NCBI GenBank assembly: GCA_030066045.1
Contig: JASJCJ010000001.1
Coordinates: forward strand, 1 to 64,000
DNA: 64,000 bases
Origin: Calothrix sp. MO_167.B12
Lineage (GTDB): Bacteria; Cyanobacteriota; Cyanobacteriia; Cyanobacteriales; Nostocaceae
Reading direction: 5' to 3'
Position 1 is the first letter of the stretch; each line of letters begins with the position of its first letter. The notes under the pieces are model-generated. The model saw only the letters and a list, made by a program, of their open reading frames with translations. It did not search any database and was not told the origin of the DNA. Below, piece after piece: positions 1 to 9,340 of the stretch. The position numbers and the translations under genes were made by a program.

Positions 1-153
1 GGACGTTCCAAGGGTTTGAGACCCCGACTGAATCAGAAGATTCAGTCGCTCGTGTTCAGGAGGAGTCACAATCTCTTTCTGAACACTGTCTCCGTGTCCC
101 CCACTCCCCGCGTCTCCGCGTCCTTGAAATCTTGATTCAGCAAAGCCGAATTT
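1..153. other. Hairpin-rich end of window, possible IS605-type right-end remnant
   Basis: A perfect 10-bp stem lies at 25-34 and 39-48 with loop AGAA, followed by a second pair (GTGTTCAG at 52-59, CTGAACAC at 79-86). The layout of a purine-rich stretch, a hairpin and then GGAGTCAC resembles the 3' flank of tnpB genes in IS200/IS605-family elements. No tnpB coding sequence is in the window, so this may only be a decayed end. After about position 90 there is a C-rich low-complexity stretch leading to the end of the kinase gene. Confidence 0.25.
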
Positions 154-2199
154 TTAATGGGTTGCTTGCCAAATTTTCATTCCGTCTTTGGAGCCACTGA
201 TTAAGGTTTTACCATCTTTACTAAAGGCAATGGCTTTTATTCCTTGTTGATGTCCTCTGAGAGTGGTGATTTGTTGACCAGATTCCAGGTTCCAAAGTTT
301 AATGGTGTTGTCATTACTACCGCTAGCCAGGACTTTACCACTAGGAGCAATCGCTAGGGTATTTACTCGGTTTAAATGACCTCTGAGGGTGATAATTTGT
401 TGACCAGATTCCAGGTTCCAAAGTTTAATGGTGTTGTCATTGCTACTGCTAGCCAAGAGTTTACCACTAGGAGCGATCGCCAAACTGGTGACAGTTCCCA
501 AATGTCCTTTCAGGGTGCGAATTTGTCTGCTGGATGCTAAATGCCATAATTTAATGGTTTTATCACTGCTACCACTGGCGAGAATTTGTTTATTGGGAGC
601 GATCGCTAAACTTGTTATAATTCCTGAATGACCTTTGAGAGTGAGGATTTCTTTTCTGGTCAACAAATTCCACAATTTAATGGTTTTATCCGCACTCCCA
701 TCAGCTAGGATCTGACCATCAGCACTAAAGGCAAGGGTTTTAATGGCATGGGAGTGAACCCCCAAAGTTCTGATTTCCTGCCCAGTAGCTAAATTCCATA
801 ACTTAATTGTTTTATCCCTACTACCACTAACCAGGGTTTGTCCATCTGGACTAATGGCGAGGGTAGTAACAGGTTGAGAATGCCCATTCAGGGTAGATAT
901 TTCCTGTCCGGTTTTAATGTTCCACAGGGTAATCCTTCTATCCCTAGCAGTGGCAATAGTACTACCGTCTGGGCTAAAAGCAAAAGATACTATAGCCTGA
1001 GATTCATTCCCCAAGGTTTTTACCAAGGAAAAATTTTCCCAGGAGATGGGGGATACAACGGGTAGCAGGGAGGGATTTTTGACCGAATGATGGTTCGGAT
1101 TATTGATACTAGAGGAGATATTACTTTCCAGATGGCGGTATTGGCGATACCAAAATTCACCGAACCCCAATAATGTGATCCCAAAAACAATGGTAAATAT
1201 ATTAATTAGCTTGATATACTTGCTCCGAGCAATAGGAAGCTGAGTTGGTAATGGTTTAGGAGGAGTTGCCACAACTTCTTCCATTACTAATGACGGTAAT
1301 GGTTCTAAATTGGCTGTTAAATCCATGAGCACTTCATCTGCTGACTGATAGCGCTGTTTGATATCTTTCTGTAACAAACCATCTAAAACTTGAGCTAAAT
1401 CCCTATCGACTTTAGTTCGCAAGTACTGTCGCCAGTTTTTTACCCAACTATAACCATGTTCCATCCATAACTGAAATGGGGAAGTACCTGTCAGTAGATG
1501 AAAGCAAGTAGCCCCTAAGCTGAATAAATCGCTGGCAGGATAAGCCGCACCATCTCGAATTTGCTCCAATGGAGAATAACCATGGGAACCAATGGAAGTA
1601 CCCATTTTCATCTGTACCCTTGCCGTTAATTGTTTGGAAGAGCCAAAATCAATCAAGCACAACCGTTTATCACTTTGACGACGGATAATATTTTGTGGTT
1701 TAATATCCCGGTGTATTACTCCGCGATCGTGAATAAATTTGAGTACGGGTAATAAACTCAATAAAATTTCTTTTATATCTTTTGAATTGTAAGATACTTT
1801 CCACTGCAACTCTTTTAATAAATTGTGCCCATCAATAAATTGCTGTACTAAGAACATATAGTTATCTTGTTCAAAGTAAGCTAACAAGGTAGGTATTTGG
1901 GAATGTTCTCCGAGTTGTTTGAGTCTTTGTGCTTCTTTCTGAAACAACTCCATCGCTTTGGAAATTGCCCAAGTTCCTTGAAACTTAGGCGCTAATTGTT
2001 TAATGACACAATGTTCGTCAAGTTTATCAATATCCTCTGCTAAGTAAGTTCTACCGAATCCTCCCTCATCAGAAAGTACCCTAACCACACGAAAACGGTT
2101 TCGCAGTAGTGGCACTAAGGGAGTGCTACAGGTTTGGCAGAACTTCTTGCCATCAGGGTTAAGAGGATTAGGGCAATCAGGATTAAGGCAGCAGATCAT
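154..2199 (-). CDS. Ser/Thr protein kinase with N-terminal zinc ribbon and C-terminal WD40 propeller
   Basis: 681 aa. The N-terminus holds a short Cys pattern (C4, C9, C21, C24) typical of the zinc ribbon of cyanobacterial kinases. The kinase domain (about 36-300) is complete: glycine loop GGFGRTY near 46-52, lysine in VIKQL (K67), HRDIKPQN (D165) and DFG (184-186), so it should be active. One hydrophobic segment near 329-350 would anchor it in a membrane. Residues about 395-681 contain seven WD40 repeats, each with a version of DKTIKLWNL, enough to close one seven-bladed propeller. The kinase half should be cytoplasmic and the propeller on the other side of the membrane or looped back; the sequence does not decide. 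Substrates are unknown. The gene stands alone, with an AT-rich, repeat-bearing upstream region. Confidence 0.92.
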   Translation of the reverse strand: MICCLNPDCPNPLNPDGKKFCQTCSTPLVPLLRNRFRVVRVLSDEGGFGRTYLAEDIDKLDEHCVIKQLAPKFQGTWAISKAMELFQKEAQRLKQLGEHSQIPTLLAYFEQDNYMFLVQQFIDGHNLLKELQWKVSYNSKDIKEILLSLLPVLKFIHDRGVIHRDIKPQNIIRRQSDKRLCLIDFGSSKQLTARVQMKMGTSIGSHGYSPLEQIRDGAAYPASDLFSLGATCFHLLTGTSPFQLWMEHGYSWVKNWRQYLRTKVDRDLAQVLDGLLQKDIKQRYQSADEVLMDLTANLEPLPSLVMEEVVATPPKPLPTQLPIARSKYIKLINIFTIVFGITLLGFGEFWYRQYRHLESNISSSINNPNHHSVKNPSLLPVVSPISWENFSLVKTLGNESQAIVSFAFSPDGSTIATARDRRITLWNIKTGQEISTLNGHSQPVTTLAISPDGQTLVSGSRDKTIKLWNLATGQEIRTLGVHSHAIKTLAFSADGQILADGSADKTIKLWNLLTRKEILTLKGHSGIITSLAIAPNKQILASGSSDKTIKLWHLASSRQIRTLKGHLGTVTSLAIAPSGKLLASSSNDNTIKLWNLESGQQIITLRGHLNRVNTLAIAPSGKVLASGSNDNTIKLWNLESGQQITTLRGHQQGIKAIAFSKDGKTLISGSKDGMKIWQATH

Positions 2200-2565
2200 G
2201 AGTTAATCGGCGTGACTGCATCACAAATTATGCTAATTTTGCCCAGTTTTTGACTGAATATAATTAATTATTTTCCCATTATACAAAAAGAAAATAAATA
2301 TGGTGCTTCAGCTTTAATTTCCAGTATTTTTCGGGTATTATGTATGAAGTTAAACGAATTATTTGTTGCTGGTACTGATAATAATATCAAGTCAAATATT
2401 GATTAACTATATCTTGAGTATTGTTATTTTTTAACATTGGCTATTTATTTTTTTACCAATTTAAGAATTAAGAGGGAAATCAAAGTCAAGGAATAACTAT
2501 TTTTATTTTTATTTAATCATATGGCATATATAGGATACTATTTGATTTTTGTTGGCGTAGTTGGC

Positions 2566-2692
2566 GTAGTAGACTGACACGCCTAAAAATGTAGGTTGGG
2601 TTGAGCGATAGGGAAACCCAACAAAGCTTTACTGGTGTTGGGTTACTCTGCTCCAAGCCGCTGTTGCGTCTACATTCCTCAACTCAACCTAC
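2566..2692. repeat. Interspersed repeat, copy 1 (GTAGGTTGGGTT family)
   Basis: Positions 2566-2644 are identical, base for base, to 7519-7597 (79 bp). In this copy GTAGGTTGGGTTGA at 2591 is matched by an inverted TCAACTCAACCTAC ending at 2692, so the unit is MITE-like. Related, diverged copies lie at about 4822-4956 and 11229-11315. Confidence 0.8.
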
Positions 2693-2887
2693 ACCTATTG
2701 CACTATTTTAGCTATGTCAGTCCAGTAGGGTGTCCTGCCGATGAGAGTACGGCACCATCCTCTAAGGGTAAGGTGGGCAGTAGGTGGGTTACCACATATC
2801 TTGCACTTTCTCAATAAGGGCAAGGTGGGCAGTAGGTGGGTTACGAAAAACTAAGTAATTAAATGTAAGATGAAACCTCATCCCCAG

Positions 2888-2912
2888 CCCCTCTCCTTAT
2901 TAAGGAGAGGGG
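2888..2912. repeat. Palindromic REP-like element, copy 1
   Basis: CCCCTCTCCTTA, one T, then the exact inverted complement. The same palindrome core is at 25208-25230 and 27303-27325, each in a different sequence context. It lies about 30 bp beyond the stop of the DUF2141 gene, so it could serve as a transcription stop, but no U-tract follows. Confidence 0.7.
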
Positions 2913-2943
2913 TGCATTTAATTTGACTCAGTTACTTAAATAA

Positions 2944-3414
2944 TTAAGGGTCGAGTCGATATTTCATGGAAATTTTGATGGTTTTATTCTTATTAAGAAT
3001 AAAGCTAGCATCTTGGAATTTGGGTGCCCCTGTTTTGATTGACACCTTCGGATTATTAGAAATACCAAATCCTTCTTGAGGAATGCCAAAAAAGTCTCTA
3101 TTTAGTTGGCGATCGCCATTTTGATCATCAACTATAGCTACTGCATATCTTCCATGTTTTAAACCAGAAAATTTCTGTTTAATAGAACTACCTACAATCT
3201 GAGTACAAGCACTCTTCAATACGTTTTTAGTATTCAAAGGAAATCCTTTATTCTGGGAATATAAGCCAATACAGACTTCACCTTTTTGATTTTGAATACC
3301 ATTTACAACCACAGTTAGAGTAGCAGTAGGTTTGGTGCTCATAGCTTTTGTAAAACCTAAACTGACAATACTAGCTACTAGTAAAAAACTAAGTTGAGAT
3401 ATTTTCCGCATCAT
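2944..3414 (-). CDS. DUF2141 family secreted protein
   Basis: 156 aa. The first 26 residues form a clear signal peptide (basic MMRK start, hydrophobic core, small residues before the predicted cut near AMS). The mature part fits the DUF2141 family, small extracytoplasmic beta-sandwich proteins of unknown function: an early TVVVNGIQNQKGEVCIGLYS strand region, a central GRYAVAIVDDQNGDRQLN and the FFGIPQEGFGISN segment. Family members are usually 130-160 aa, so this one is full length. Either of two adjacent ATG codons could start it. It is transcribed alone, after the family 2 glycosyltransferase gene on the same strand but separated by about 80 bp. No ligand or enzyme activity is known for the family. 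Confidence 0.8.
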   Translation of the reverse strand: MMRKISQLSFLLVASIVSLGFTKAMSTKPTATLTVVVNGIQNQKGEVCIGLYSQNKGFPLNTKNVLKSACTQIVGSSIKQKFSGLKHGRYAVAIVDDQNGDRQLNRDFFGIPQEGFGISNNPKVSIKTGAPKFQDASFILNKNKTIKISMKYRLDP

Positions 3415-3496
3415 TTAAATATTCCCCATGGATAGTGTTGTCATGAAAAATTTAATTCAGCAAGTGAATCATTTTTACTGAAATTAATTAAGAGTC

Positions 3497-4486
3497 TCAG
3501 GTTTGAGAATTAGTTGTTTCTATGGTCTGAGTATTAGTATATTTATTCCACAATATTTTAGCTGCAATGACAAAATCTTTGAATAATAGAATTTCTGTAC
3601 CTTGAAACTGTCTAATTATACTAATATGGCAACACAGACGCTCATAAAAGCTCATTTTTACTAGCCACGCCGAACGTAAATATTCCCAAAATACCCGCCA
3701 ATGTTGAAATAGAAGTTTACTATCATCATTGGATGAATCAAACCATTGAGCATACCCATATAGGTCGGGTAACATATTCACTGAATAGTCCGGATTATCA
3801 TGAGCAAATGACATATGATCCGGGAATAAAATACTTAATGATTGTTGAGCATGACTGCGAGAAAAGAAGAGGTATTCTGGTATTTCATAAAACCTTCCCT
3901 GGAGAGCTAATCTTAATAAGAAAATTGCATCTGCTGCACCATAACCGCCCTGAGGAGGGGTAACTTGCAAAGCACTAGTACGAATCAAGCCAAAAATAGG
4001 ATAACAGAGATGTTTAGCCAGCAAATCATGAAATCTTACCTGTATTTTTGGTGAATTTGTGCGGAGGTGAACATTGTAATTTCTTAAAAAATCACCATTT
4101 TCATTAATATAAGATACGAGAGAATGACACAGGACAACATCAGGATTTTGGTCGAGTACATCAATGCATTTACTCAGAAAATCTGGAGCAATTACATCAT
4201 CATGAGCTGCCCACTTAAAATATTCTCCATTCGACAATTCAAAAGTCCGATGGTAATTAGGACCGCCACCAAGATTTTTATCATTTTTGTAGTATTTGAT
4301 GCGGCAGTCTTTTGCCATGTATTCCCGACAAATTGCCTCAGTGTTATCAGTAGAAGCATTATCGGAAATAATTAATTCAAAATCTGTAAAAGTTTGAGCC
4401 AAGATAGAATCGAGGGCTGCACGGATAAAATTTTCACCATTATATACAGGCAGACCAATACTTACCTTTGGTTGATATTTGCTCAT
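3497..4486 (-). CDS. Family 2 glycosyltransferase
   Basis: 329 aa. The GT-A fold starts at once (VSIGLPVYNGENFIRAALDS), continues with FELIISDNASTDNT, and carries the metal and nucleotide-sugar site as AAHDD near residue 95, in place of the DDD form. The C-terminal 100 residues are helical and poorly conserved. No membrane segments, so a soluble or peripheral enzyme that moves a sugar from a nucleotide donor to an unknown acceptor. It is close to the heterocyst glycolipid genes but separated from hgdA by 0.7 kb of repeats, so a shared role is only a guess. Confidence 0.85.
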   Translation of the reverse strand: MSKYQPKVSIGLPVYNGENFIRAALDSILAQTFTDFELIISDNASTDNTEAICREYMAKDCRIKYYKNDKNLGGGPNYHRTFELSNGEYFKWAAHDDVIAPDFLSKCIDVLDQNPDVVLCHSLVSYINENGDFLRNYNVHLRTNSPKIQVRFHDLLAKHLCYPIFGLIRTSALQVTPPQGGYGAADAIFLLRLALQGRFYEIPEYLFFSRSHAQQSLSILFPDHMSFAHDNPDYSVNMLPDLYGYAQWFDSSNDDSKLLFQHWRVFWEYLRSAWLVKMSFYERLCCHISIIRQFQGTEILLFKDFVIAAKILWNKYTNTQTIETTNSQT

Positions 4487-5190
4487 AAGAATTATCTGTT
4501 ACAGCTATTATTTTGCTAATCATGAAGGGAATTAAATTAAAAACCCACAATAGTTTTGGATGGTTTTTAGCTAGTAGTCTTTTTCATTAGTTTTGAAGGG
4601 CAGCTGTAGTGCGGGCATCTTGCCCGCTTTATGTATACAACTTAGATGCTTAATTCACATCTTGCACCACATAATTATTGCGAAAATTATCGTCTGTAAC
4701 CCTTATTATTTCGTAACCCACCAATGCCCACCTTACGCTTATTGAGAAAGTGCAAGATATGTGTTAACCGCTTATGTATACAACTTAAACCCCATCCATC
4801 TTGAAATCTGTAGTTTTCATGTAGGTTGGATTGAAGAATGTAGACGCAACAGCGGCTTGGAGCAGAGTAACCCAACGATAGCAATGGTTCCGTTGAGTTA
4901 CGCTATCGCTTTTCACAGGATGCCGAAGGCTATACCCAACCTACAACAATTACGAATCTCAAGGTGGTTTTGGTTTAGATGCTTAACCGCTTTATGTATA
5001 CAACTTAAATACGCCACAGCTTACAGCAGGGAGCGAGACGCTCCCACTACAATTGTTTACTTATCATCACTAATGCAATGAACTACAGTGCTTTTTCCTT
5101 CACCCTATAATTTCTGGTAACATTGAATCTTTACCCTAAGAAAATAGTAGATGCAACCGCATGAGGCATGAAAACTGAATGACTACTAAT
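4487..5190. other. Intergenic repeat cluster downstream of hgdA
   Basis: No supported gene. Contains a complete 108-bp MITE (4656-4763), a GTAGGTTGG-family copy (about 4822-4956), and two or three copies of CGCTTTATGTATACAACTTA. Parts are shared with 10973-11500, which flanks the other side of the hgd operon, so the operon is bracketed by the same repeat set. Confidence 0.65.
4656..4763. repeat. MITE-like element, CACATCTTGCAC family, copy A
   Basis: Ends are CACATCTTGCACC at 4656 and AGTGCAAGATATGTG at 4749-4763, an imperfect inverted pair. The inside (CTGTAACCCTTATT, CGTAACCCACC) matches the second full copy at 11331-11440. Length 108 versus 110 bp. Too short to code for a transposase. Confidence 0.8.
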
Positions 5191-6195
5191 TTAGTGCATA
5201 ATTTTTGTCAAATCTGTTTGCTGCAACCATTGTTTAGTCAATTGCAATCCTGACTCTAAATTAATAGTCGGTTCATAATTTAATATCTGACGGGCTTTGT
5301 CAATTGAATAAGCATAGGGACGGGACATAAAATCTACTGCTTCAGGAAAAATATCTGTGGGTTTACGAAATAGTTTTTGACCCTGGTAGCGTAATTTGAG
5401 AAATAATTTTAACTCATCTTTGGGTAAAGAAAAAGGTGTAGGCAAACCTGTAATTTCAGCTAAGGAATTAAAGTAATCTTTCCAAGAAGTTTCTTGACCA
5501 TCGGTGATATTAAAAACTTCACCATAAGGCTCTTTTTCTAAGGCGAGAAAAATGGCATCAATCAGGTTATCAATATAGCAGTGATTCATCACTCCTACAC
5601 CATCATTAGCATAAGCAAATAACTTCTGACGCATCATGATTATGGGTCGGACAATCCAGGGAATACTACCTGGTCCGTAAACATCCCCCGCTCGAATAAT
5701 AATTACACCAAAATCTGTAGGAGAATTAATTTCTAATAGAGCTTTTTCGGCTTCGATTTTGGTTTGACAATAAGGATTATTTTCCCCAACCAGTACTCCG
5801 TCTTCAGTAACATGATCGGCATAGTTAAAGCCGTATACTAAAGCATTAGAAATGTGGACAAAAGTTTTGACACCAGCCTTTTTAGCTGCCTGGGCGATAT
5901 TAATAGTGCCGTTGACATTTTCCTCACGAAATTGCTTAATTTCCCCACCTTCTTTGGCAAGTTCATGGGCATGTAAAACAATGTCTACTCCCTGACAAGC
6001 TTTTTCAGCCGTAGCTCGATCATTAATATTCCCGACAATTACTTTAGCACCCAAGTTTTGAGCTTTCTTTGCTTCCTCCTTTGAACTGTGTAATCCACAA
6101 ACTTTTATTCCTTGGGCGATCGCTTTTTCTGCGGTACGTAAGCCGATACAGTCACCAATACCGGAAATCAAAATGGTTTTATTGTTGAGGTTCAT
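5191..6195 (-). CDS. hgdA: HgdA-like NAD-dependent sugar epimerase/dehydratase
   Basis: 334 aa from the ATG at 6195 (MNLNNKTILISG). An upstream ATG at 6279 would add 28 residues that overlap the previous gene, and the Rossmann strand begins right after residue 5, so I chose the internal start. Extended short-chain dehydrogenase: nucleotide loop GIGDCIG (the middle glycine of GxxGxxG is replaced by D), ISNALVYG, and active-site YCQTK (YxxxK). In Anabaena PCC 7120 HgdA is a UDP-galactose 4-epimerase needed for a normal heterocyst glycolipid layer. Here the gene follows an MGDG-synthase-like glycosyltransferase by 7 bp, downstream of hgdB and hgdC genes, which supports the same role. Orthology is inferred from similarity and context. 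Confidence 0.72.
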   Translation of the reverse strand: MNLNNKTILISGIGDCIGLRTAEKAIAQGIKVCGLHSSKEEAKKAQNLGAKVIVGNINDRATAEKACQGVDIVLHAHELAKEGGEIKQFREENVNGTINIAQAAKKAGVKTFVHISNALVYGFNYADHVTEDGVLVGENNPYCQTKIEAEKALLEINSPTDFGVIIIRAGDVYGPGSIPWIVRPIIMMRQKLFAYANDGVGVMNHCYIDNLIDAIFLALEKEPYGEVFNITDGQETSWKDYFNSLAEITGLPTPFSLPKDELKLFLKLRYQGQKLFRKPTDIFPEAVDFMSRPYAYSIDKARQILNYEPTINLESGLQLTKQWLQQTDLTKIMH

Positions 6196-6202
6196 ATTTC
6201 TC

Positions 6203-7438
6203 TCAATATCGAGGTGTGTTACTGGAAGTAGTTTGATAAGTCCGTTGAAGAATTTTTTGCAGGATGTCAGGGACTTCAAACACGGCTCTATGATTCACCT
6301 CTGCAATATTTGCTCGGTAAGTTTTTAAAGCACCAGGTTGGAGTAATTTCTCTACTGCTCTATCTATATGGCGAAAACTAGGAATCACTAAACCTACTTG
6401 TTTTTCTTGTACCCATTGGGTGTTATATTTATCAGATACAAAATTGCTAAGATTCCGTTCTACCACCACTGGTAGTTTCATCGCCAAAGCTTCACTAATG
6501 CTAGGGGAATTTGGTTTACCAATGAAAAAATCAGCCAAGTGCATATAGTCAGGAATGTCTTTGGTAAATGTAGTCACAAACCGAGGTAATTTACTTTGAC
6601 TTTGATGTAGAGCCTTAGCCAATTTTTCATTGCGTCCGCAGATAAAAATTAATTGCAGTTTGTATCGAAAACGTTCTAGGCGTTGGCAAATATCTAGCAT
6701 CACCATAGAACCTTGACCACCAAACAAGACTAATCCCGTTAAACAGTCTGGATCTAATCCTAAAATTTCTCTAGATGTACGGCGCTCAGCGACAATTGGT
6801 TCGTAAAAATGGGGATGGATAATCATCCCAGAAGATGGAAAAATACGTCCTGGTGCTACTCCTAAACAATGAGCTTGTTCTACGGCTTTTTCTGTACCGC
6901 AGACAACATAGCTGTTAATTTTTGGCTCGAACCAAAAGTTAGGGGAACAATCGACAAAATCATTTAATACCGTGACATAGGGAGTTCTTGGTTTTACTCT
7001 TTGTAAACCTTCCCAGACGGAACGATTATATAAGGGAACGAGGGAAACCACTAAATCCGGTTGTTCTTGTTGCCAATAACCCTCAAATATCTTGATTAAG
7101 GATTGGTGATAAAGTTTAATCAGTAGTTTGAGGAGCAATAAAAGTGGTGATTGTAACCAAGTCCACCCTTTTTGCAAGATTTGGTTCCACATCTGATATG
7201 CGGGAATCCCCAATAACTTTTTCACCGGATCGAAGATTAAATTGTGGTCAGATGCACAATCTAGAATTTGATCTATGTCTGTGATTCTAATTTCCCAAGG
7301 CCGTCCTTGCTGCTCAATCATTGCACATAAAGCATTTACAGCAGCATAGTGACTTCCTCCCATCCGAGTGGTGAGGATATTGACTTTGATTTTTTGGTTG
7401 GATTCTACATTCCGCAGGTACAAGGGCAAGTGTGACAT
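6203..7438 (-). CDS. MGDG-synthase-like glycosyltransferase, HglT candidate
   Basis: 411 aa. N-terminal half resembles the MGDG-synthase acceptor domain: NILTTRMGGSHYAAVNAL near residues 19-36 corresponds to the GGGH loop. The C-terminal half has the GT28-type donor site (LVLFGGQGSM, then FIGKPNSPSISEALAMKLPV). A hydrophobic patch near 95-110 suggests membrane association. The heterocyst glycolipid glucosyltransferase HglT of Anabaena is encoded close to hgdBCA, and a lipid-acceptor glycosyltransferase between exporter genes and hgdA would fit a role in adding the sugar head group to the long-chain alcohol. I cannot tell whether this is the HglT orthologue or a paralogue making another glycolipid. 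Confidence 0.7.
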   Translation of the reverse strand: MSHLPLYLRNVESNQKIKVNILTTRMGGSHYAAVNALCAMIEQQGRPWEIRITDIDQILDCASDHNLIFDPVKKLLGIPAYQMWNQILQKGWTWLQSPLLLLLKLLIKLYHQSLIKIFEGYWQQEQPDLVVSLVPLYNRSVWEGLQRVKPRTPYVTVLNDFVDCSPNFWFEPKINSYVVCGTEKAVEQAHCLGVAPGRIFPSSGMIIHPHFYEPIVAERRTSREILGLDPDCLTGLVLFGGQGSMVMLDICQRLERFRYKLQLIFICGRNEKLAKALHQSQSKLPRFVTTFTKDIPDYMHLADFFIGKPNSPSISEALAMKLPVVVERNLSNFVSDKYNTQWVQEKQVGLVIPSFRHIDRAVEKLLQPGALKTYRANIAEVNHRAVFEVPDILQKILQRTYQTTSSNTPRY

Positions 7439-7518
7439 TGAGGTTAGCTATATAGTTAATATGCAGCAACAATCCTGCACCCCTAAAATCATGTCTGGTT
7501 CAACACTTACAATTAAAT

Positions 7519-7640
7519 GTAGTAGACTGACACGCCTAAAAATGTAGGTTGGGTTGAGCGATAGGGAAACCCAACAAAGCTTTACTGGTGTTGGGTTTCG
7601 TCCCACCTCTGCGGGGGAGCAAGCTACAACCCAACCTACA
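7519..7640. repeat. Interspersed repeat, copy 2 (GTAGGTTGGGTT family)
   Basis: 7519-7597 is identical to 2566-2644. The 3' part differs from copy 1 but again ends in an inverted CAACCCAACCTAC near 7627-7639, so the terminal inverted repeat is kept while the middle has changed. Confidence 0.8.
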
Positions 7641-7840
7641 ACTGGAGGTAGAAGGCACCTCTGAGAATTTTTCCGCTCAACCGGATGATATCGTTTCCGT
7701 TTGTATCGGAATTATTTCAGTTACTCTCTCTCTTCCTCTTCCTTTGCGTCCTTTGCGTCTTTGCGGTTTTTTATCATTCAGATGCTATCGGATTTGATAT
7801 GACGCGGGGACAGGGGGAGGCGGAGCGGGATGTGTCCCAA

Positions 7841-7960
7841 GCCCCGTTTCTGGGGCGATAAGCCCCAAGGGTCATCCTCCCCCATCAAAATCTACGATTT
7901 GATGGCTGCCGATTGGTGGGCACCTCAAGCCCCCACCACATCGGTGGAGGAGTGCGTCTC
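7841..7960 (-). repeat. 120-bp dispersed repeat, arm 1
   Basis: The reverse complement of this stretch matches 39479-39597 with few differences (shared pieces include CTCCTCCACCGATGTGGTGG and GATTTTGATGGGGGAGG in that orientation). Both copies contain the same short open frame, but they sit in unrelated places and carry no start signal, so I treat them as a repeat and not as genes. Confidence 0.75.
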
Positions 7961-8019
7961 CCCCTCTCCGCGTCTGGTGCGTCTCTTCCTGACACCCTCT
8001 GACTTCTGACTTCGCTTGA

Positions 8020-9198
8020 CTAAAAAATATCTGCCGGATCAGTGGAACGAAGTTTATTAATAGCAAATGCACCGGAAGTCATGCACATTAAAATGGATGA
8101 GATTAATACCAGAATGGCATTTTGTAAGCTCATCATAATCGGTAACTTTGTTGCTTCCATCGCAAAGTCATACATTAATATGGAAATGGCAAACCCCGGA
8201 ATATAAGCTAGGACAGCTAATACAAATGCCTGTTGAAAAACAATCACTAACAGGTAATTGTTTTTATAACCAATGGCTTTTAATGTGGCATAGGCAGTTA
8301 ATTGAGTGGAAATATTACTGTAGAGAATTTGATAAACAATCACAATTCCCACCACAGAAGCCATAGTTAACATTAGATTGAGAATAAATCCAATGGGGGT
8401 TCTGGTTGCCCAATATTCTTTCTCAAAATTAATGAAGTCCTTGTATGTGAATATTTTCACATCTTTTGGTAATTGCGATCGCAATTCAGCCATGACCTTT
8501 TCTGGATCCACATCTGCTTTGAGAGATACAACCCCAACATCAATAATTTCTGAAGGACGGCTGTTAGGAAATATCCGCAAAAAAGTGGTATCGCTAACAA
8601 TTAAGTTTCCATCTACACCAAAGGAAGGACCTAGTTTAAATAAGCCACCGACTCTAACCCGATATCCTTTTAAGGAGTCAAAGGGGAAAATTTCAATGAT
8701 TTGTTCTCTTTGTTCTTGCTCAAATTTTTTGGCAACAGGACCAAATTCTGGTCGGGAATTACGGTCAAAAAGAACTACATCTGGTACTTTCAGTTTATCT
8801 GTATTGGCTATCACATCTGGCAGTTTCATCACAGGTTTTCCTGGTTCAAAGCCAATCACATATATGGAATATTTTTCCCCATTTTCTGGATTTTTAAATT
8901 TAGCAAATCCTAAGTACATAGGGGAAACTGATTCCACTCCCTCAAACCCTAAGGTTTGATATAAACGACTACGAAAAAAGCTTTGAATTGCAGTCAAGGA
9001 TTTATATTGAGAACTAACTAAAAATAAATCCCCTTTTAAGCTGCGATGTACTTGGGTAGCACTGGAGTAGAGTGCATCTTGAAACCCAAGTTGGAGAAAC
9101 ATCAAAATTACAATAAAACCAATACCCGCTACAGCCACTAGAGAACGAATTTTATTTCTAGCTAGTTGTAGCAATCCCAAGGGAGTTTTAAACAGCAT
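8020..9198 (-). CDS. hgdC: DevC/HgdC-type ABC exporter permease
   Basis: 392 aa. Layout of the DevC family: one N-terminal membrane span (about 16-38), a large periplasmic MacB-like domain (40-265), and three C-terminal spans (about 270-295, 318-342, 358-382) of the FtsX type. The opening MLFKTPLGLLQLARNKIRSL is typical of DevC proteins. With an HlyD-type partner encoded just upstream and no ATPase gene in the cluster, the pair looks like HgdB-HgdC of Anabaena, which works with a separately encoded ATPase and TolC to build the heterocyst glycolipid layer. The stop codon lies inside repeat-derived sequence. DevC itself is the other possibility. Confidence 0.8.
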   Translation of the reverse strand: MLFKTPLGLLQLARNKIRSLVAVAGIGFIVILMFLQLGFQDALYSSATQVHRSLKGDLFLVSSQYKSLTAIQSFFRSRLYQTLGFEGVESVSPMYLGFAKFKNPENGEKYSIYVIGFEPGKPVMKLPDVIANTDKLKVPDVVLFDRNSRPEFGPVAKKFEQEQREQIIEIFPFDSLKGYRVRVGGLFKLGPSFGVDGNLIVSDTTFLRIFPNSRPSEIIDVGVVSLKADVDPEKVMAELRSQLPKDVKIFTYKDFINFEKEYWATRTPIGFILNLMLTMASVVGIVIVYQILYSNISTQLTAYATLKAIGYKNNYLLVIVFQQAFVLAVLAYIPGFAISILMYDFAMEATKLPIMMSLQNAILVLISSILMCMTSGAFAINKLRSTDPADIF

Positions 9199-9340
9199 GA
9201 TTCCAACCTCTGGGAATTCAGTTATCAGTTATCAGTTAACAGTATTCGTTCATTAGTTTGATCAGTCGTGGGTGTGAGCGCTCCTCAACTTTTAAAACAA
9301 GTCGGGGAGCTGTTATTTAGTTATTAATTTGGTAAAACAC

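Larger units (their letters stand above)
2200..2943. other. Intergenic stretch with interspersed repeats
   Basis: 2200-2560 is AT-rich upstream sequence of the kinase gene with no ORF I would support. 2566-2692 holds a repeat block shared with 7519 onward. 2768-2848 contains two direct copies of AAGGTGGGCAGTAGGTGGG and a partial copy of the CACATCTTGCAC MITE. 2888-2912 is a perfect palindrome. Confidence 0.6.
7439..8019. other. Intergenic repeats between hgdC and the glycosyltransferase gene
   Basis: Holds copy 2 of the GTAGGTTGGGTT repeat (7519-7640), a stretch of CTTTGCGTCCTTTGCGTC low-complexity sequence (about 7738-7775) and one arm of a long inverted repeat (7841-7960) whose partner is at 39479-39597. 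No gene supported. Confidence 0.6.

Noticed and set aside
2635-2817. 60-aa open frame
   Set aside because: Lies wholly in interspersed repeats; a similar frame (YSAPSRCCVYI) appears at 4687-4884 in the reverse copy of the repeat.
6195-6279. Longer start for the HgdA-like protein
   Set aside because: It would overlap the upstream gene's coding end, and the Rossmann fold begins directly after the ATG at 6195.
7872-8072. Open frame with a peptide also found at 39467-39655 (DALLHRCGGGLRCPPIGSHQ)
   Set aside because: It is part of the 120-bp dispersed repeat. No start signal, no domain, and the two copies lie in unrelated contexts.
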